Shown here: positions 26,003 through 34,495 of the stretch, piece by piece
Layout of the letters: the number at the start of each line of letters is the position of its first letter
How positions within the stretch are numbered: position 1 is the first letter of the stretch
Assembly (NCBI GenBank): GCA_021775355.1
Contig: JAJFHZ010000011.1
Location: forward strand, 1 to 64,000
Length of the DNA: 64,000 bases
Reading direction: 5' to 3'
Source of the DNA: Amylibacter sp.
GTDB taxonomy: Bacteria > Pseudomonadota > Alphaproteobacteria > Rhodobacterales > Rhodobacteraceae
Made by a program: the position numbers and the translations under genes
The notes under the pieces: generated by a model
What the model was told of the DNA's origin: nothing
Seen by the model: only the letters and a program-made list of their open reading frames with translations
The model's database searches: none

Positions 26003-27307
26003 CTAGCGTTTCAACCGCGTGGTCTCATCCAGCATTTCATCCACAGTCGTTATGATTTTAGCATTCGATGAATATGCCCGCTGAACCCGGATTAAATCAG
26101 TAAGCTCCTGTGCAATCTCAACATTGGAACTTTCCAGAACACCTGCTGAAATCGTACCGGTGGAACTTGTTCCTGCAGCACTCAACTGAGCTGTTCCCGA
26201 TGCTCTCGTAAACTCGAAAGTATTGCCGTTGCCCTGGGAAAGCCCAACCGGATTGGCTACATTTGCCAATGGAATACTAAACAGTGGCACCCGGTTACCA
26301 TTATCGAATACACCGAAGATATTCCCGTTTCCGTCAATTTCTGTACCTTGCAAGTTACCAGATGCAGAACCATTGGCCGTCACATCAAGCGAAGTGTAAT
26401 CGCCCGCAAACTGAGTCATGCCATCAAAAGTGTCCGGGGCCCCCAGTCCGACTACTACGGCCTGTGGTGCCGTGCCGTTGTCGATTGTCACAGTTGCCGT
26501 ACCTGTTGCAACGTCAAAGACAAAAGCTGCCGGTGCAACCGCAGTGCTTGTAACGTTGGAATAAACGGCAGGTGAACCGGCATTGGGACCGCTGTCATTG
26601 AAATCAACCGTGACGGTTCCGTATCCGTTGCCAGAAGAGTCTGAAACAGTCAGCTCCCAACTACTGGCTGTTGAGGTGGGTTGCCAAGAAAACTGTACTC
26701 GATCAGCTTGCCCTAAAGGGGAATAGAACTCCGCTGAAGATGTAAAGGGATCGCCGGGAGTGGCAACGCCTGCTTCTTGCGAAGGTAAGTTCCCGCCTAC
26801 CGTCATATCTGAAGTCGCCGATCCTGGTGACAATCCAGCACTGACATTCACAGTGGTCAGATCAGTAAAACTGCTTTGATCAACAGATCCCAATGTTCCG
26901 TCAGTACCATAGGCGTGGCCCGCTAAGTAAAAGCCAGCAGCATTGACCAAGTCACCGTTTGCATCTGGCAAGAATGATCCTGCGCGTGTCAAAACATAAT
27001 TGGCCACGTTTGAATCATTTGGAATTTTTGACACAACAAAAAAGCCTTCTCCCGTAATTGCCAGATCTGTTGCCGACCCCGAACTAGTAGTCGGGGACCC
27101 TTCAGACATGTCTAATACCGTGAATGCGTGGACATTATTCGTTCCCGTAACATTGAAATCTTCAGAAGTTGACGTCACCATCTGGGCAAATGTTCGACGA
27201 TACCCATCTGTATTGGCGTTGGCTATATTATCCGAAATACTGCCAATTGCCGTAGAGTTTGCAAGTAACCCACTAACACCTGTTTGCATCGCGTTGGATA
27301 TGCTCAT
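26003..27307 (-). CDS. flgE: flagellar hook protein FlgE
   Basis: 434 residues. The start at ATG 27307 has AAGGAAGC about eight bases upstream and gives the usual MSISNAMQTGVSGL N-terminus; an in-frame start at 27325 is less likely. The axial motif SDNIANANTDGYRR is near residues 26-39, and the C-terminus carries LTDLIRVQRAYSSNAKII. Ser/Thr/Gly-rich central domains form the hook's outer surface. First gene of flgE-flgK-flgL. Confidence 0.94.
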   Translation of the reverse strand: MSISNAMQTGVSGLLANSTAIGSISDNIANANTDGYRRTFAQMVTSTSEDFNVTGTNNVHAFTVLDMSEGSPTTSSGSATDLAITGEGFFVVSKIPNDSNVANYVLTRAGSFLPDANGDLVNAAGFYLAGHAYGTDGTLGSVDQSSFTDLTTVNVSAGLSPGSATSDMTVGGNLPSQEAGVATPGDPFTSSAEFYSPLGQADRVQFSWQPTSTASSWELTVSDSSGNGYGTVTVDFNDSGPNAGSPAVYSNVTSTAVAPAAFVFDVATGTATVTIDNGTAPQAVVVGLGAPDTFDGMTQFAGDYTSLDVTANGSASGNLQGTEIDGNGNIFGVFDNGNRVPLFSIPLANVANPVGLSQGNGNTFEFTRASGTAQLSAAGTSSTGTISAGVLESSNVEIAQELTDLIRVQRAYSSNAKIITTVDEMLDETTRLKR

Positions 27308-27382
27308 GATAAAGCTTCCTTTCAATTTTAATTTAGTCTTCAGGTATTAGATGGGTTGTAGATGTTTAAGTTTTGTTAAAGG

Positions 27383-27412
27383 TTTTAGGCTGCTTCCATA
27401 AAAAGCCTAAAA
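27383..27412. repeat. 9-bp inverted repeat downstream of the exported TPR-like gene
   Basis: TTTTAGGCT and AGCCTAAAA separated by 12 bases, immediately after the stop codon of the 621-residue gene and upstream of flgE. On the minus strand the repeat is not followed by a T-run, but its U-rich 3' arm context could make a weak terminator. It separates flgE transcription from the gene upstream. Confidence 0.4.
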
Positions 27413-27413
27413 A

Positions 27414-29279
27414 CTACTCCGAAGATGTAATAATGACGCCCATTACATCCAGTATCCGCAAAGCTTCCGTAATGTCGGTTGCTATTTTATCTTGTTGTAA
27501 CGTATCGATGGTTTTGTATTCTTTAAACAGAGCAGTAGCAATTTCTTGCCATTGGGGTATCTCGGTGAGATCAGGAAAGCTCTTCGTAAGTTTCAAGGCT
27601 AGCTCGGCGTCCTTTTCTCGATAGGCAGCCATAAGTAAATTAAGCGCATCAGTGAATAGAAAGTGGTCACCTTGCTGTTTCCATAAAGTATTATAGGTTG
27701 CTATTGCACCCTTCCAATCCTCCAGTGAAAAGTAAGCTTCGGCTTTGATCCGCAAATAGCTGGCTGATGGTTCGGTGGCTTTAATATCCAATATGGATTG
27801 CATATTCCCAGTCAAATTAAACAATTCTGACTTCAGAATCGCGAACGCATTCGTTATTTCCGTTTCAGTACTCTCTGCACCATAGGCTAGAACCGGCCCC
27901 GCCAGATCATACTGCCCACCACGCAGCAATGCTTTTGCTTGTTTCAGCCGTAAGCGATCCACGCGTTCAGACGGCACCTCAAACAAGCCAAGGTCTCGGG
28001 CAACTGAAAGATAGTTATATGTTGTTTCGTATTCGCGCGCCGCTTCATCAGAAGCACCGATCGAAAAGAGCCGGTCGGCAAATTTTTCCGAGAATACATC
28101 AAAACCTTTTTGAAATCTGTAATCTGCCGCGATGCGTTGATGTTCACGCAAAAATCTGGAAATAGGTATTTTTCCCGTCAAACCCTCTTCGTAGTAATCT
28201 GCCAAAAGAGGATATGCCTGATCTTTCGCTTTTGTAACTGTGTCGTGGTTCTGGTTGTTGTAGATGATTTCGCCCAATATCTCTAATGCTGCGGGAATAT
28301 TGTGTAGAGATAGTTCGGCCGCAATGAGTGCATTAAGGGCCTCGGATGCCAAAGCATCCCCACGCCAAATAAAACGGCTTTGCTCCAACAGGTCACGAAC
28401 ATCTTGTTTTGAAAGTGTTTCGGTTTTCATTCCCAATTTCACCAACGCCAGACGTGCATGCTGTGACCATTTATCCGAACCTTCTGAAGCTTTTACGTAA
28501 TAATCAAAAGCGACCAAAAAATCGCCGCCGCTTTCCGCTGTACGTCCCAGCAGGTAATTATATGCGGTACCATCTTTCAAATGGTTTTCTTTTGAAAAAA
28601 GTACCGCAAATTTGCGGGCTGTTACCCAGTCTTCTATATCAACTGCGGCTTCAAGAAGTTTTGGAAGCGCCAATTCTTGTATCGATTCTGAAAGTGTCGT
28701 AATATCAATCGTAGCGTCCACCAAATATGGCGCTGCCTGCGCTACTTTTCCTTTCCGGATAAAATAAAGTGCGCGAAACAATGCATGATTTGACCATTTG
28801 TCAGACCCCTCTAAAAGCAAAGCATTTTCCTGCCCCACCTCCCTTTGCCAAGGGTCAAGGACATTCAATGCAACAGATATTCTTGCTTTGCGGGCATTTT
28901 GTTGTGCTGAAAGCGTTTCGGGTTTGAGTTCGTCTACAATTGAACTGCCCTCTACGGTCATTCCATGAGCCAGATAAAATTCAGCCATGCTCAAAAGTGC
29001 ATCGGTTGTTTCTGTCGATGTAGACAAGCCCGTTTCACTTTCGTGGACAGACGCGGTCAAGCGCGTTCTAGTGTCTAAAAATCCCTCATGGCTTACCCCA
29101 GATGGAACAGTAACAGCCGTGCCTTCAATAATTCTCGGCGTTTCAGGACTATCATGTTTTGGCGTTGCCAAAGATTGATTACCAGTGGTCACAATATGCG
29201 TGGATTCAGCCAGCAACATTTCAGACGCGGCAAATACGCTGCAATAAATAGCCAAGTGTATAAAACTTTGATACCGCAA
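27414..29279 (-). CDS. exported helical-repeat (TPR-like) protein in the flagellar locus
   Basis: 621 residues with an N-terminal signal peptide (about 1-24, ending near MLLAES), a Thr/Ser/Pro-rich stretch (25-95), then about 500 residues of helical repeats with TPR-like spacing (for example SIEDWVTARKFAVLF and EDWKGAIATYNTLWKQ). I cannot name a family. Its site between flgE and the divergent flgF operon suggests a periplasmic or envelope role in motor or rod assembly. R. sphaeroides has extra periplasmic motility proteins in its fla1 locus, but I cannot tell if this is one of them. Confidence 0.65.
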   Translation of the reverse strand: MRYQSFIHLAIYCSVFAASEMLLAESTHIVTTGNQSLATPKHDSPETPRIIEGTAVTVPSGVSHEGFLDTRTRLTASVHESETGLSTSTETTDALLSMAEFYLAHGMTVEGSSIVDELKPETLSAQQNARKARISVALNVLDPWQREVGQENALLLEGSDKWSNHALFRALYFIRKGKVAQAAPYLVDATIDITTLSESIQELALPKLLEAAVDIEDWVTARKFAVLFSKENHLKDGTAYNYLLGRTAESGGDFLVAFDYYVKASEGSDKWSQHARLALVKLGMKTETLSKQDVRDLLEQSRFIWRGDALASEALNALIAAELSLHNIPAALEILGEIIYNNQNHDTVTKAKDQAYPLLADYYEEGLTGKIPISRFLREHQRIAADYRFQKGFDVFSEKFADRLFSIGASDEAAREYETTYNYLSVARDLGLFEVPSERVDRLRLKQAKALLRGGQYDLAGPVLAYGAESTETEITNAFAILKSELFNLTGNMQSILDIKATEPSASYLRIKAEAYFSLEDWKGAIATYNTLWKQQGDHFLFTDALNLLMAAYREKDAELALKLTKSFPDLTEIPQWQEIATALFKEYKTIDTLQQDKIATDITEALRILDVMGVIITSSE

Positions 29280-29293
29280 AATGTTCCTCTATT

Positions 29294-29309
29294 CATGAAT
29301 ATATTCATG
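29294..29309. promoter_or_regulatory. 16-bp palindrome in the divergent flgF promoter region
   Basis: CATGAATA followed by its exact reverse complement TATTCATG, 15 bp upstream of the exported TPR-like gene start and about 100 bp upstream of flgF. A protein dimer could bind it; no matching known operator is recalled. Confidence 0.35.
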
Positions 29310-29329
29310 CTATTTTTGATTTATGCTTG

Positions 29330-29348
29330 CTTTATTTTAAAAATAAAG
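29330..29348. promoter_or_regulatory. 19-bp palindrome upstream of flgF
   Basis: CTTTATTTT-A-AAAATAAAG, a perfect odd palindrome in the 131-bp divergent gap, about 62 bp upstream of flgF. It is AT-rich, so chance is not excluded. It cannot be a terminator for a coding unit because both flanking genes point away from it, which favours an operator. Confidence 0.35.
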
Positions 29349-29410
29349 GCTAAATATGCAAGAATATAATATAGTACGCGTGTATTATTTTTAAAATTGC
29401 GGGAAACGCC

Positions 29411-30154
29411 ATGGATAGTTCAACCTATATATCTCTTTCTCTTACCTCTGCGCTTAAGCGTGATCTAGATATGACCGCGAATAATATTGCCAATTCCAAT
29501 ACCACGGGCTTCAAAAGCGAACACATGGCGTTTGATGCTTATTTGATGCACGAAGGCGGTCGTAACACGGATTATGTGATAGATAGGGGTTCTTTCCTTG
29601 ATGAAAGACAGGGTGCCGTTTCATACACCGGCAACACACTCGATGTGGCCCTACAGGGTTCTGGCTGGTTCTCTTATAAAACATCAGAAGGGCAGATCAC
29701 ATACGGACGCGATGGCCAATTTAGCGTAGATTCGCAGGGCAATCTTGTTACTCTCAACGGGGATCTTGTTCTTGATGATGGTGGTGGCGAAATTAGTTTC
29801 CCACCGGATACGTCCGGCATAGCAATGATCTCTTCGGATGGAACAATTTCGGCCGAGGGCAATGGTACTTTTGCGAAAATTGGAGTGTTTACCCTTCCGG
29901 ACATACAATCGTATGAACGCATTGGTTCGGGCCGCTTTGTGGCCCCCGTTGAAAACGGCGGCGTGGCAACGGCGATCCCCGACACCTCAACGAAGATTGT
30001 GCAAGGTGCAGTCGAAGGCAGCAACGTTCAGCCAGTTCTTGAAATGGCGCGGCTTATCGACATTCAACGTGCCTATGAACGATCTACCAAACTTATGGAC
30101 AATGAAGATGACTTGCGCCGCAAAGCATTACAACAGATTGGCAATCCCACGTAG
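29411..30154 (+). CDS. flgF: flagellar proximal rod protein FlgF
   Basis: 247 residues. It has the axial N-terminal motif DMTANNIANSNTTGFKSE (about 20-37), the Flg_bb_rod and FlgE/F/G core with QGSGWFSYKTSEGQITYGRDG, and the C-terminal EMARLIDIQRAYERSTKLM. First gene of the plus-strand operon flgF-flgG-flgA-flgH. The start has GGGAAAC a few bases upstream. Confidence 0.94.
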   Translation: MDSSTYISLSLTSALKRDLDMTANNIANSNTTGFKSEHMAFDAYLMHEGGRNTDYVIDRGSFLDERQGAVSYTGNTLDVALQGSGWFSYKTSEGQITYGRDGQFSVDSQGNLVTLNGDLVLDDGGGEISFPPDTSGIAMISSDGTISAEGNGTFAKIGVFTLPDIQSYERIGSGRFVAPVENGGVATAIPDTSTKIVQGAVEGSNVQPVLEMARLIDIQRAYERSTKLMDNEDDLRRKALQQIGNPT

Positions 30155-30180
30155 CCTAGAACAAATATGAGGAAAACAAA

Positions 30181-30966
30181 ATGAAAGCCCTTGGAATTGC
30201 AGCAACTGGAATGCTGGCACAGCAAACGAATGTTGACGTTATCTCTAACAATATTGCAAACGCGAACACCACCGGTTTCAAAAGCAGCCGTGCCGCGTTT
30301 CAGGATTTGATCTACGAAACGGTTAAACGCGGGGGCGCAACCACCTCTGATCAAGGCACATCACGCCCAACGGGCGTGGATATTGGGTTAGGTGTCCAAA
30401 CTGCTGGCACAATACGCTTGAACACCCAAGGCGGCTTGCTGGCTACCAAAAATCAACTTGATATGGCGATAGATGGTCGCGGTTATTTTACGATAAATCT
30501 CCCGGACGGCAGCCTCGCGTATACACGGGACGGTGCGTTTCAACTGTCCGCCGAAGGCACGATAGTAAACCTTCAGGGGTATGAACTATCTCCGGGCATT
30601 AGTGTACCGGACAACACCGTCAATATTGATGTAAGCGATCAGGGTACAGTAACGGCTTTCATAGAGAACGATCCGGATCCGGTGGAGCTGGGACAAATTA
30701 CCATGACGACTTTCACAAATGACGCAGGTCTAAGAGCGCTGGGCGATAACCTACTACAATCGACTGCGTCATCAGGAGATCCGATACAGGCAAACCCGGG
30801 CGACCCCGGTGTTGGAATTATTCGACAAGGTTTTTTGGAAAATTCAAACGTTGATATTATTCAACAAATTACGGCTCTGATATCTGCTCAACGCGCTTAT
30901 GAAATGAACTCCAAGACGATCGAAACCGCCGACCAAATGATGTCGGCCGCAAACCAGATTAAATAA
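30181..30966 (+). CDS. flgG: flagellar distal rod protein FlgG
   Basis: 261 residues, the usual length. Signature segments include MKALGIAATGMLAQQTNVD at the start, NNIANANTTGFKSSRA (about 24-39), and the C-terminal QGFLENSNVDIIQQITALISAQRAY region. It lies 26 bp after flgF, and flgA starts one base after its stop. Confidence 0.97.
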   Translation: MKALGIAATGMLAQQTNVDVISNNIANANTTGFKSSRAAFQDLIYETVKRGGATTSDQGTSRPTGVDIGLGVQTAGTIRLNTQGGLLATKNQLDMAIDGRGYFTINLPDGSLAYTRDGAFQLSAEGTIVNLQGYELSPGISVPDNTVNIDVSDQGTVTAFIENDPDPVELGQITMTTFTNDAGLRALGDNLLQSTASSGDPIQANPGDPGVGIIRQGFLENSNVDIIQQITALISAQRAYEMNSKTIETADQMMSAANQIK

Positions 30967-30967
30967 A

Positions 30968-31630
30968 ATGAAAAAAATTCTAATAAGTTTATTTTTGACA
31001 TATCTGATTACTCCCGCTTCCGTAATGGCGGAAAAACTCGATGTATTGATACAAGAAAAGGCTGTAGAAGCCTATGGCTCGATTTTGCCGGAATCCGGCA
31101 ACTTCGATATTATCTTCCAAACAGCAGGAATACAGGACGCTGTTGTCATTTCCGCCTTCTGGATGGATAAAAACACAAGCCAATTTATCGCAAATGCCGT
31201 GACCCAAGATGGTGTAGTACGCCGTGTCAGTGGGCTGGCGATCCTTACAGTGCAAGTGCCGGTTCCAGTCCGTCGTCTTATGCCAAACGAAATTGTCATG
31301 AAGGAAGACGTCCAGATCCAACGTATGCACTATAGCCGCGTTGGGGCTTATGCCGTGACTGATGTAAAGGATTTGATCGGTAAGCAGGTACGGCGTTTAC
31401 TGACAAAGGGCCGCCCGGTGATGGCACAATCGGTTATGAACGAACGCATTATTGATCGCGGCGATATTGTCGAAATCCGGTATTTGGATGGACCGTTAAA
31501 GCTTACCGCACCTGGCCGGGCACTTGGTGACGCATATCGCGGGCAGGAAATCAAAATCGTGAACCTTGTTGGAAACATAACAGTCGTAGGCGTAGCCTCT
31601 GGCGAAGGATTAGTAGATATTATTCAATGA
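30968..31630 (+). CDS. flgA: P-ring assembly chaperone FlgA
   Basis: 220 residues with a signal peptide (about 1-21) and a C-terminal SAF/ChapFlgA domain, including GKQVRRLLTKGRPVMAQSV and the final GEGLVDII. FlgA is a periplasmic chaperone for FlgI. The flgI gene is not in this window although its chaperone is. The stop overlaps the flgH start by ATGA. Confidence 0.93.
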   Translation: MKKILISLFLTYLITPASVMAEKLDVLIQEKAVEAYGSILPESGNFDIIFQTAGIQDAVVISAFWMDKNTSQFIANAVTQDGVVRRVSGLAILTVQVPVPVRRLMPNEIVMKEDVQIQRMHYSRVGAYAVTDVKDLIGKQVRRLLTKGRPVMAQSVMNERIIDRGDIVEIRYLDGPLKLTAPGRALGDAYRGQEIKIVNLVGNITVVGVASGEGLVDIIQ

Positions 31631-32382
31631 CAAAAAACACTCTAAAACCATATCTTCTAGGTCTAATTACAATTTGTTTCACGGGTTGTGGGCTTCAGTC
31701 TTTTAAGGATCGAAACCCAAAGATGTCGGATTTGACGCTTGATCCGGGAGGTATCCAAGTTCAGGTTCCTATGCCCGACCCCAAGCCGGAACGTGTCTTG
31801 CAACGGGCAGAGGCTGCTTCACTTTGGAATTTGAATTCCGCAGGCTTTTTTGCAGACCAACGGGCTTCAACAGTTGGGGATCTTTTGACCGTTAACATCG
31901 TTATAAACGACAAGGCGAGCTTCAATAATGACTCCGATACTAACCGCAAAGGCTCCAGTACAATCAACAAGCCAACGTTATTTGGATATGAAAAAAAGAT
32001 CGACGAAGTCTTGCCGGGAATTTCAACCGAAGACGTGCCGACAGGCGATTTGGCTGATCTTTCCTCTGAAACATCGACAAGCGGCAGTGGCTCTATCAAG
32101 CGCGATGAAAGCATAAAACTGAAAATTGCGGCTATGGTCATTCAAGAACTTCCGAACGGCAGTCTGGTGATCGCCGGGCGTCAGGAAGTAAAACTAAATA
32201 ATGAATTGCGCGAACTGCGTATTGCGGGAATTATCAGGCCGCAGGACATCAGCACGGACAATACTATTCCTTATGACAAAGTTGCAGAGGCACGTATTGT
32301 TTACGGCGGCAGAGGCCAGCTATCGCGCACACAAAGGACCAATTACGGTGGCACAATCGCCGATATTATCCTGCCGTATTAA
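31627..32382 (+). CDS. flgH: flagellar L-ring lipoprotein FlgH
   Basis: 251 residues with a lipoprotein signal: hydrophobic segment followed by FTGC with the lipidated Cys at residue 21. The mature part holds FlgH motifs such as GDLLTVNIVINDKASF, LPNGSLVIAGRQEVKLN and IRPQDISTDNTIPYDKVAEA (ends given, about 205-224). It forms the outer-membrane L ring. Last gene of the flgFGAH operon, 84 bp before a FliL-like gene. Confidence 0.96.
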   Translation: MTKNTLKPYLLGLITICFTGCGLQSFKDRNPKMSDLTLDPGGIQVQVPMPDPKPERVLQRAEAASLWNLNSAGFFADQRASTVGDLLTVNIVINDKASFNNDSDTNRKGSSTINKPTLFGYEKKIDEVLPGISTEDVPTGDLADLSSETSTSGSGSIKRDESIKLKIAAMVIQELPNGSLVIAGRQEVKLNNELRELRIAGIIRPQDISTDNTIPYDKVAEARIVYGGRGQLSRTQRTNYGGTIADIILPY

Positions 32383-32466
32383 CACTAATTTACCTTATTA
32401 GCGCGCAAATTCCGCCTTATTTTACAACCATAACTGTTGCAAATAATACGCAATGGTTTTGGGCAC

Positions 32467-32994
32467 ATGAAAAAAATATTAATCCTTCTAGTTGTATTGC
32501 CGACGGTTTGTCTGAGTATAGGCTATGGTGTTGGCATGTATGTGAGCAAGCCGTCTTTGGGCCCCGATAATGAGGCGCATGCAAGCGAAAAACATGAAAC
32601 AGATCATGATTCTGCTGATAAATCCGATGATGGTGATCTTCATGCCGATGACACCCATTCAGAAGACGCTAAACCGATTGTCGTAAAGCTTGGGCAAATG
32701 ATCGTGCCTGTCTACAAAGCACGCAGTGTAACCTATGTAGTGATGAACCTTGGTGTAACGGTTCCTAATTTGGCAACCGCCGAATATTATAATCTCGGTG
32801 AGAACGCAGCAAAACTAAGGGATTCCATCTTTGCATCTTTAAAGCACACTGCAGAAGGCAAAGCCCTGCGCGGCGTTACAATCGATACCGAAAAGCTGTC
32901 CCATGATATTACGGCAGATATTAAACCAAAGTTTTCAGAGATTAATGATGTTCTCTTTTTGGCTTTTTACAAAAAAGATGTAGCGCGCAGCTAA
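32467..32994 (+). CDS. second FliL-like protein (membrane anchored)
   Basis: 175 residues from ATG 32467 (in-frame start 32437 is less likely). One N-terminal membrane helix (about 3-23), then a His/Asp/Glu-rich linker (about 35-72: many His and Asp residues), then a compact domain with KPIVVKLGQMIVPVYKARSVTYVVMNLGV, shown here by its core IVVKLGQMIVPV, that resembles FliL's periplasmic domain. Such FliL-like genes are found after flgH in roseobacters (recalled). The role relative to the first FliL at 3939 is unknown. Confidence 0.55.
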   Translation: MKKILILLVVLPTVCLSIGYGVGMYVSKPSLGPDNEAHASEKHETDHDSADKSDDGDLHADDTHSEDAKPIVVKLGQMIVPVYKARSVTYVVMNLGVTVPNLATAEYYNLGENAAKLRDSIFASLKHTAEGKALRGVTIDTEKLSHDITADIKPKFSEINDVLFLAFYKKDVARS

Positions 32995-33221
32995 TCTAAT
33001 TTTCCCTACTTTAATGTGGGGTTCACTTTAGACGGCAGTTATGTGCGCCTACCATTTTTTCATATCAAACAGTATTGTCCGTTGTCAGATAGTATGCCGA
33101 GAATACTCGGCTTGTTAACACCACTAATTTTCGGGGGAATTACCTTGGGCAAGATTACAACAAGAACTCTTGAGACAGCTTCGCTGTGTGTATATCTATC
33201 TGTGTAAAACCTTTTGAATTG
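32995..33221. other. gene-free spacer at the end of the flagellar locus
   Basis: Together with the transposase remnant after it, this makes a 392-bp stretch without an intact gene. It holds a compact hairpin, GCCGAG-AATA-CTCGGC at 33096-33111, followed by TTGTT, which could be a weak terminator for the flgF-to-FliL operon. A 63-codon reading frame at 33016-33207 has no recognisable features and is not called. Confidence 0.4.
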
Positions 33222-33378
33222 AATGGCCCCTGGAATTGTAGACACCTTGCCCCCTAAAATGAGGCGAGGAGAACTCAATAACACGACCTAATTTCACAGA
33301 AGAATTCAAGATTGATGCGATCAAGCCAATTACCGAGCGCGGCTATTCTGTAGCAGATGTTTCCAAGCGGTGTCTGAC
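33222..33378 (+). pseudogene. truncated IS3-family transposase orfA with left end
   Basis: From about 33279 the reading frame gives RPNFTEEFKIDAI, PITERGYSVADVSKR, the characteristic start of IS3-family OrfA (helix-turn-helix protein). It breaks after KR, where intact relatives continue LGVS; the sequence jumps to unrelated bases. Upstream, 33222-33260 looks like the IS left end (terminal TGG..., then GTAGACACC and a CCTAAAATGAGG-like leader). There is no OrfB, no right end and no proper start codon, so this is a dead remnant. It sits exactly at the junction between the flagellar genes and the catabolic gene pair. Confidence 0.75.
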
Positions 33379-33386
33379 GTCAGCAC

Positions 33387-34493
33387 CTATGGGTCCAATA
33401 CACTTCTTTGATAGGTTGAACGGCTCAGCCATTCCGGATTAATCTCAACGCCCCAGCCAGGTGCATCTGTAACGGTCGCCTGACCATCTGTGATCTCAAA
33501 GGGGCAGGAAACGAATAGATCTTGTTGCCATGGATAATAATCCACGCCTTCAATGGAAAATTCCAGATACTTTCCGGCATTGGGCATCGCCCGCAGCAGA
33601 TGCATTGTGAACAGTGTCACCATCGATAAGTTTGCACAATGTGGTGTACACGGCAGGCCTGCGGCACCACCCATATTAGCAACCTGCATTGCACGGTGCA
33701 TACCGCCTATATAAAGAATATCGGGCTGAATGATATCAACCGCGCGCATATCGATCATCCGTTTCCAATGCTGAAAATCACAATCCTGTTCGCCACCGGT
33801 TACATCCAGCGTTAAAGCCTGCATCACCTTTTTGGTTTCTTCCATCAACCAATAAGGACAGGGCTCTTCAAAATGCTCAACACCATTATCTTGAAGCATT
33901 TTTCCAACCTCAATGGCGCGTGGTGCCGAAAAGCCGGAATTGCCGTCAACCAACAACGACACATCATCGCCCAATGCCTTGCGCACCGCTGGAACCACCT
34001 CTTCGGTGCGGCCTGGCCACTCGTCAATATCGTGGCCGCATTCGGCGGCAACCCGAAACTTAAAAGCGTCAAAGCCGTATTTATCCCGTAAAGCTGTAAA
34101 TCGATCGGCCTCGTCATTTGCCGTGATGTCACGCCGCATAGATGAGGCATAGGCGCGTAGTGGCCCCGCAGAGCCGCCCAACAATTCTGCGACAGGTTTG
34201 CCCGCCTGTTTGCCACGCCAATCCCAAATCGCAGTATCCAGTCCCGCCAATGCGCGGCGCAAATAAGAACCGGGAAATTTATGTTCACGCTCGGGGATTT
34301 CCACGGTTAACGCTTCAAGGTCAGACATATTGCGCCCCAGTGTCCATGGCGCGATTTGGCGGTGGAACACTTGTGCGGTGATATCGGAATGATAGGTTGA
34401 AACCTGCCCCCAGCCCGTGCTGCCATCTTCGGCGGTAACGCGAATAAACCCGACAAATTCATTCGCAAAGCTTTCAAGTTTAATGATTTTCAC
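33387..34493 (-). CDS. mandelate racemase / muconate lactonizing enzyme family protein
   Basis: 368-residue enolase-superfamily enzyme. The N-terminal capping domain is followed by the barrel with a K-x-R motif at FKFRV in the place of the usual KxK acid-base lysines, and three metal ligands in LLVDGNS, HFEEPC and VTGGEQD. A later TPHC offers the second base. Members dehydrate or racemise sugar acids and related hydroxy acids; the exact substrate cannot be read. It starts 2 bp after the stop of the GMC oxidoreductase gene, so the two are cotranscribed, and its 3' end abuts the IS remnant. Confidence 0.85.
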   Translation of the reverse strand: MKIIKLESFANEFVGFIRVTAEDGSTGWGQVSTYHSDITAQVFHRQIAPWTLGRNMSDLEALTVEIPEREHKFPGSYLRRALAGLDTAIWDWRGKQAGKPVAELLGGSAGPLRAYASSMRRDITANDEADRFTALRDKYGFDAFKFRVAAECGHDIDEWPGRTEEVVPAVRKALGDDVSLLVDGNSGFSAPRAIEVGKMLQDNGVEHFEEPCPYWLMEETKKVMQALTLDVTGGEQDCDFQHWKRMIDMRAVDIIQPDILYIGGMHRAMQVANMGGAAGLPCTPHCANLSMVTLFTMHLLRAMPNAGKYLEFSIEGVDYYPWQQDLFVSCPFEITDGQATVTDAPGWGVEINPEWLSRSTYQRSVLDP

Positions 34494-34495
34494 AT

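Noticed and set aside
27365..27377. TTAA-N6-TTAA upstream of flgE as a CtrA site
   Set aside because: Spacing is one base short of the consensus; no further support.
33016..33207. 63-codon frame after the FliL-like gene
   Set aside because: No ribosome-binding site, no recognisable segment, next to an IS remnant; probably chance.
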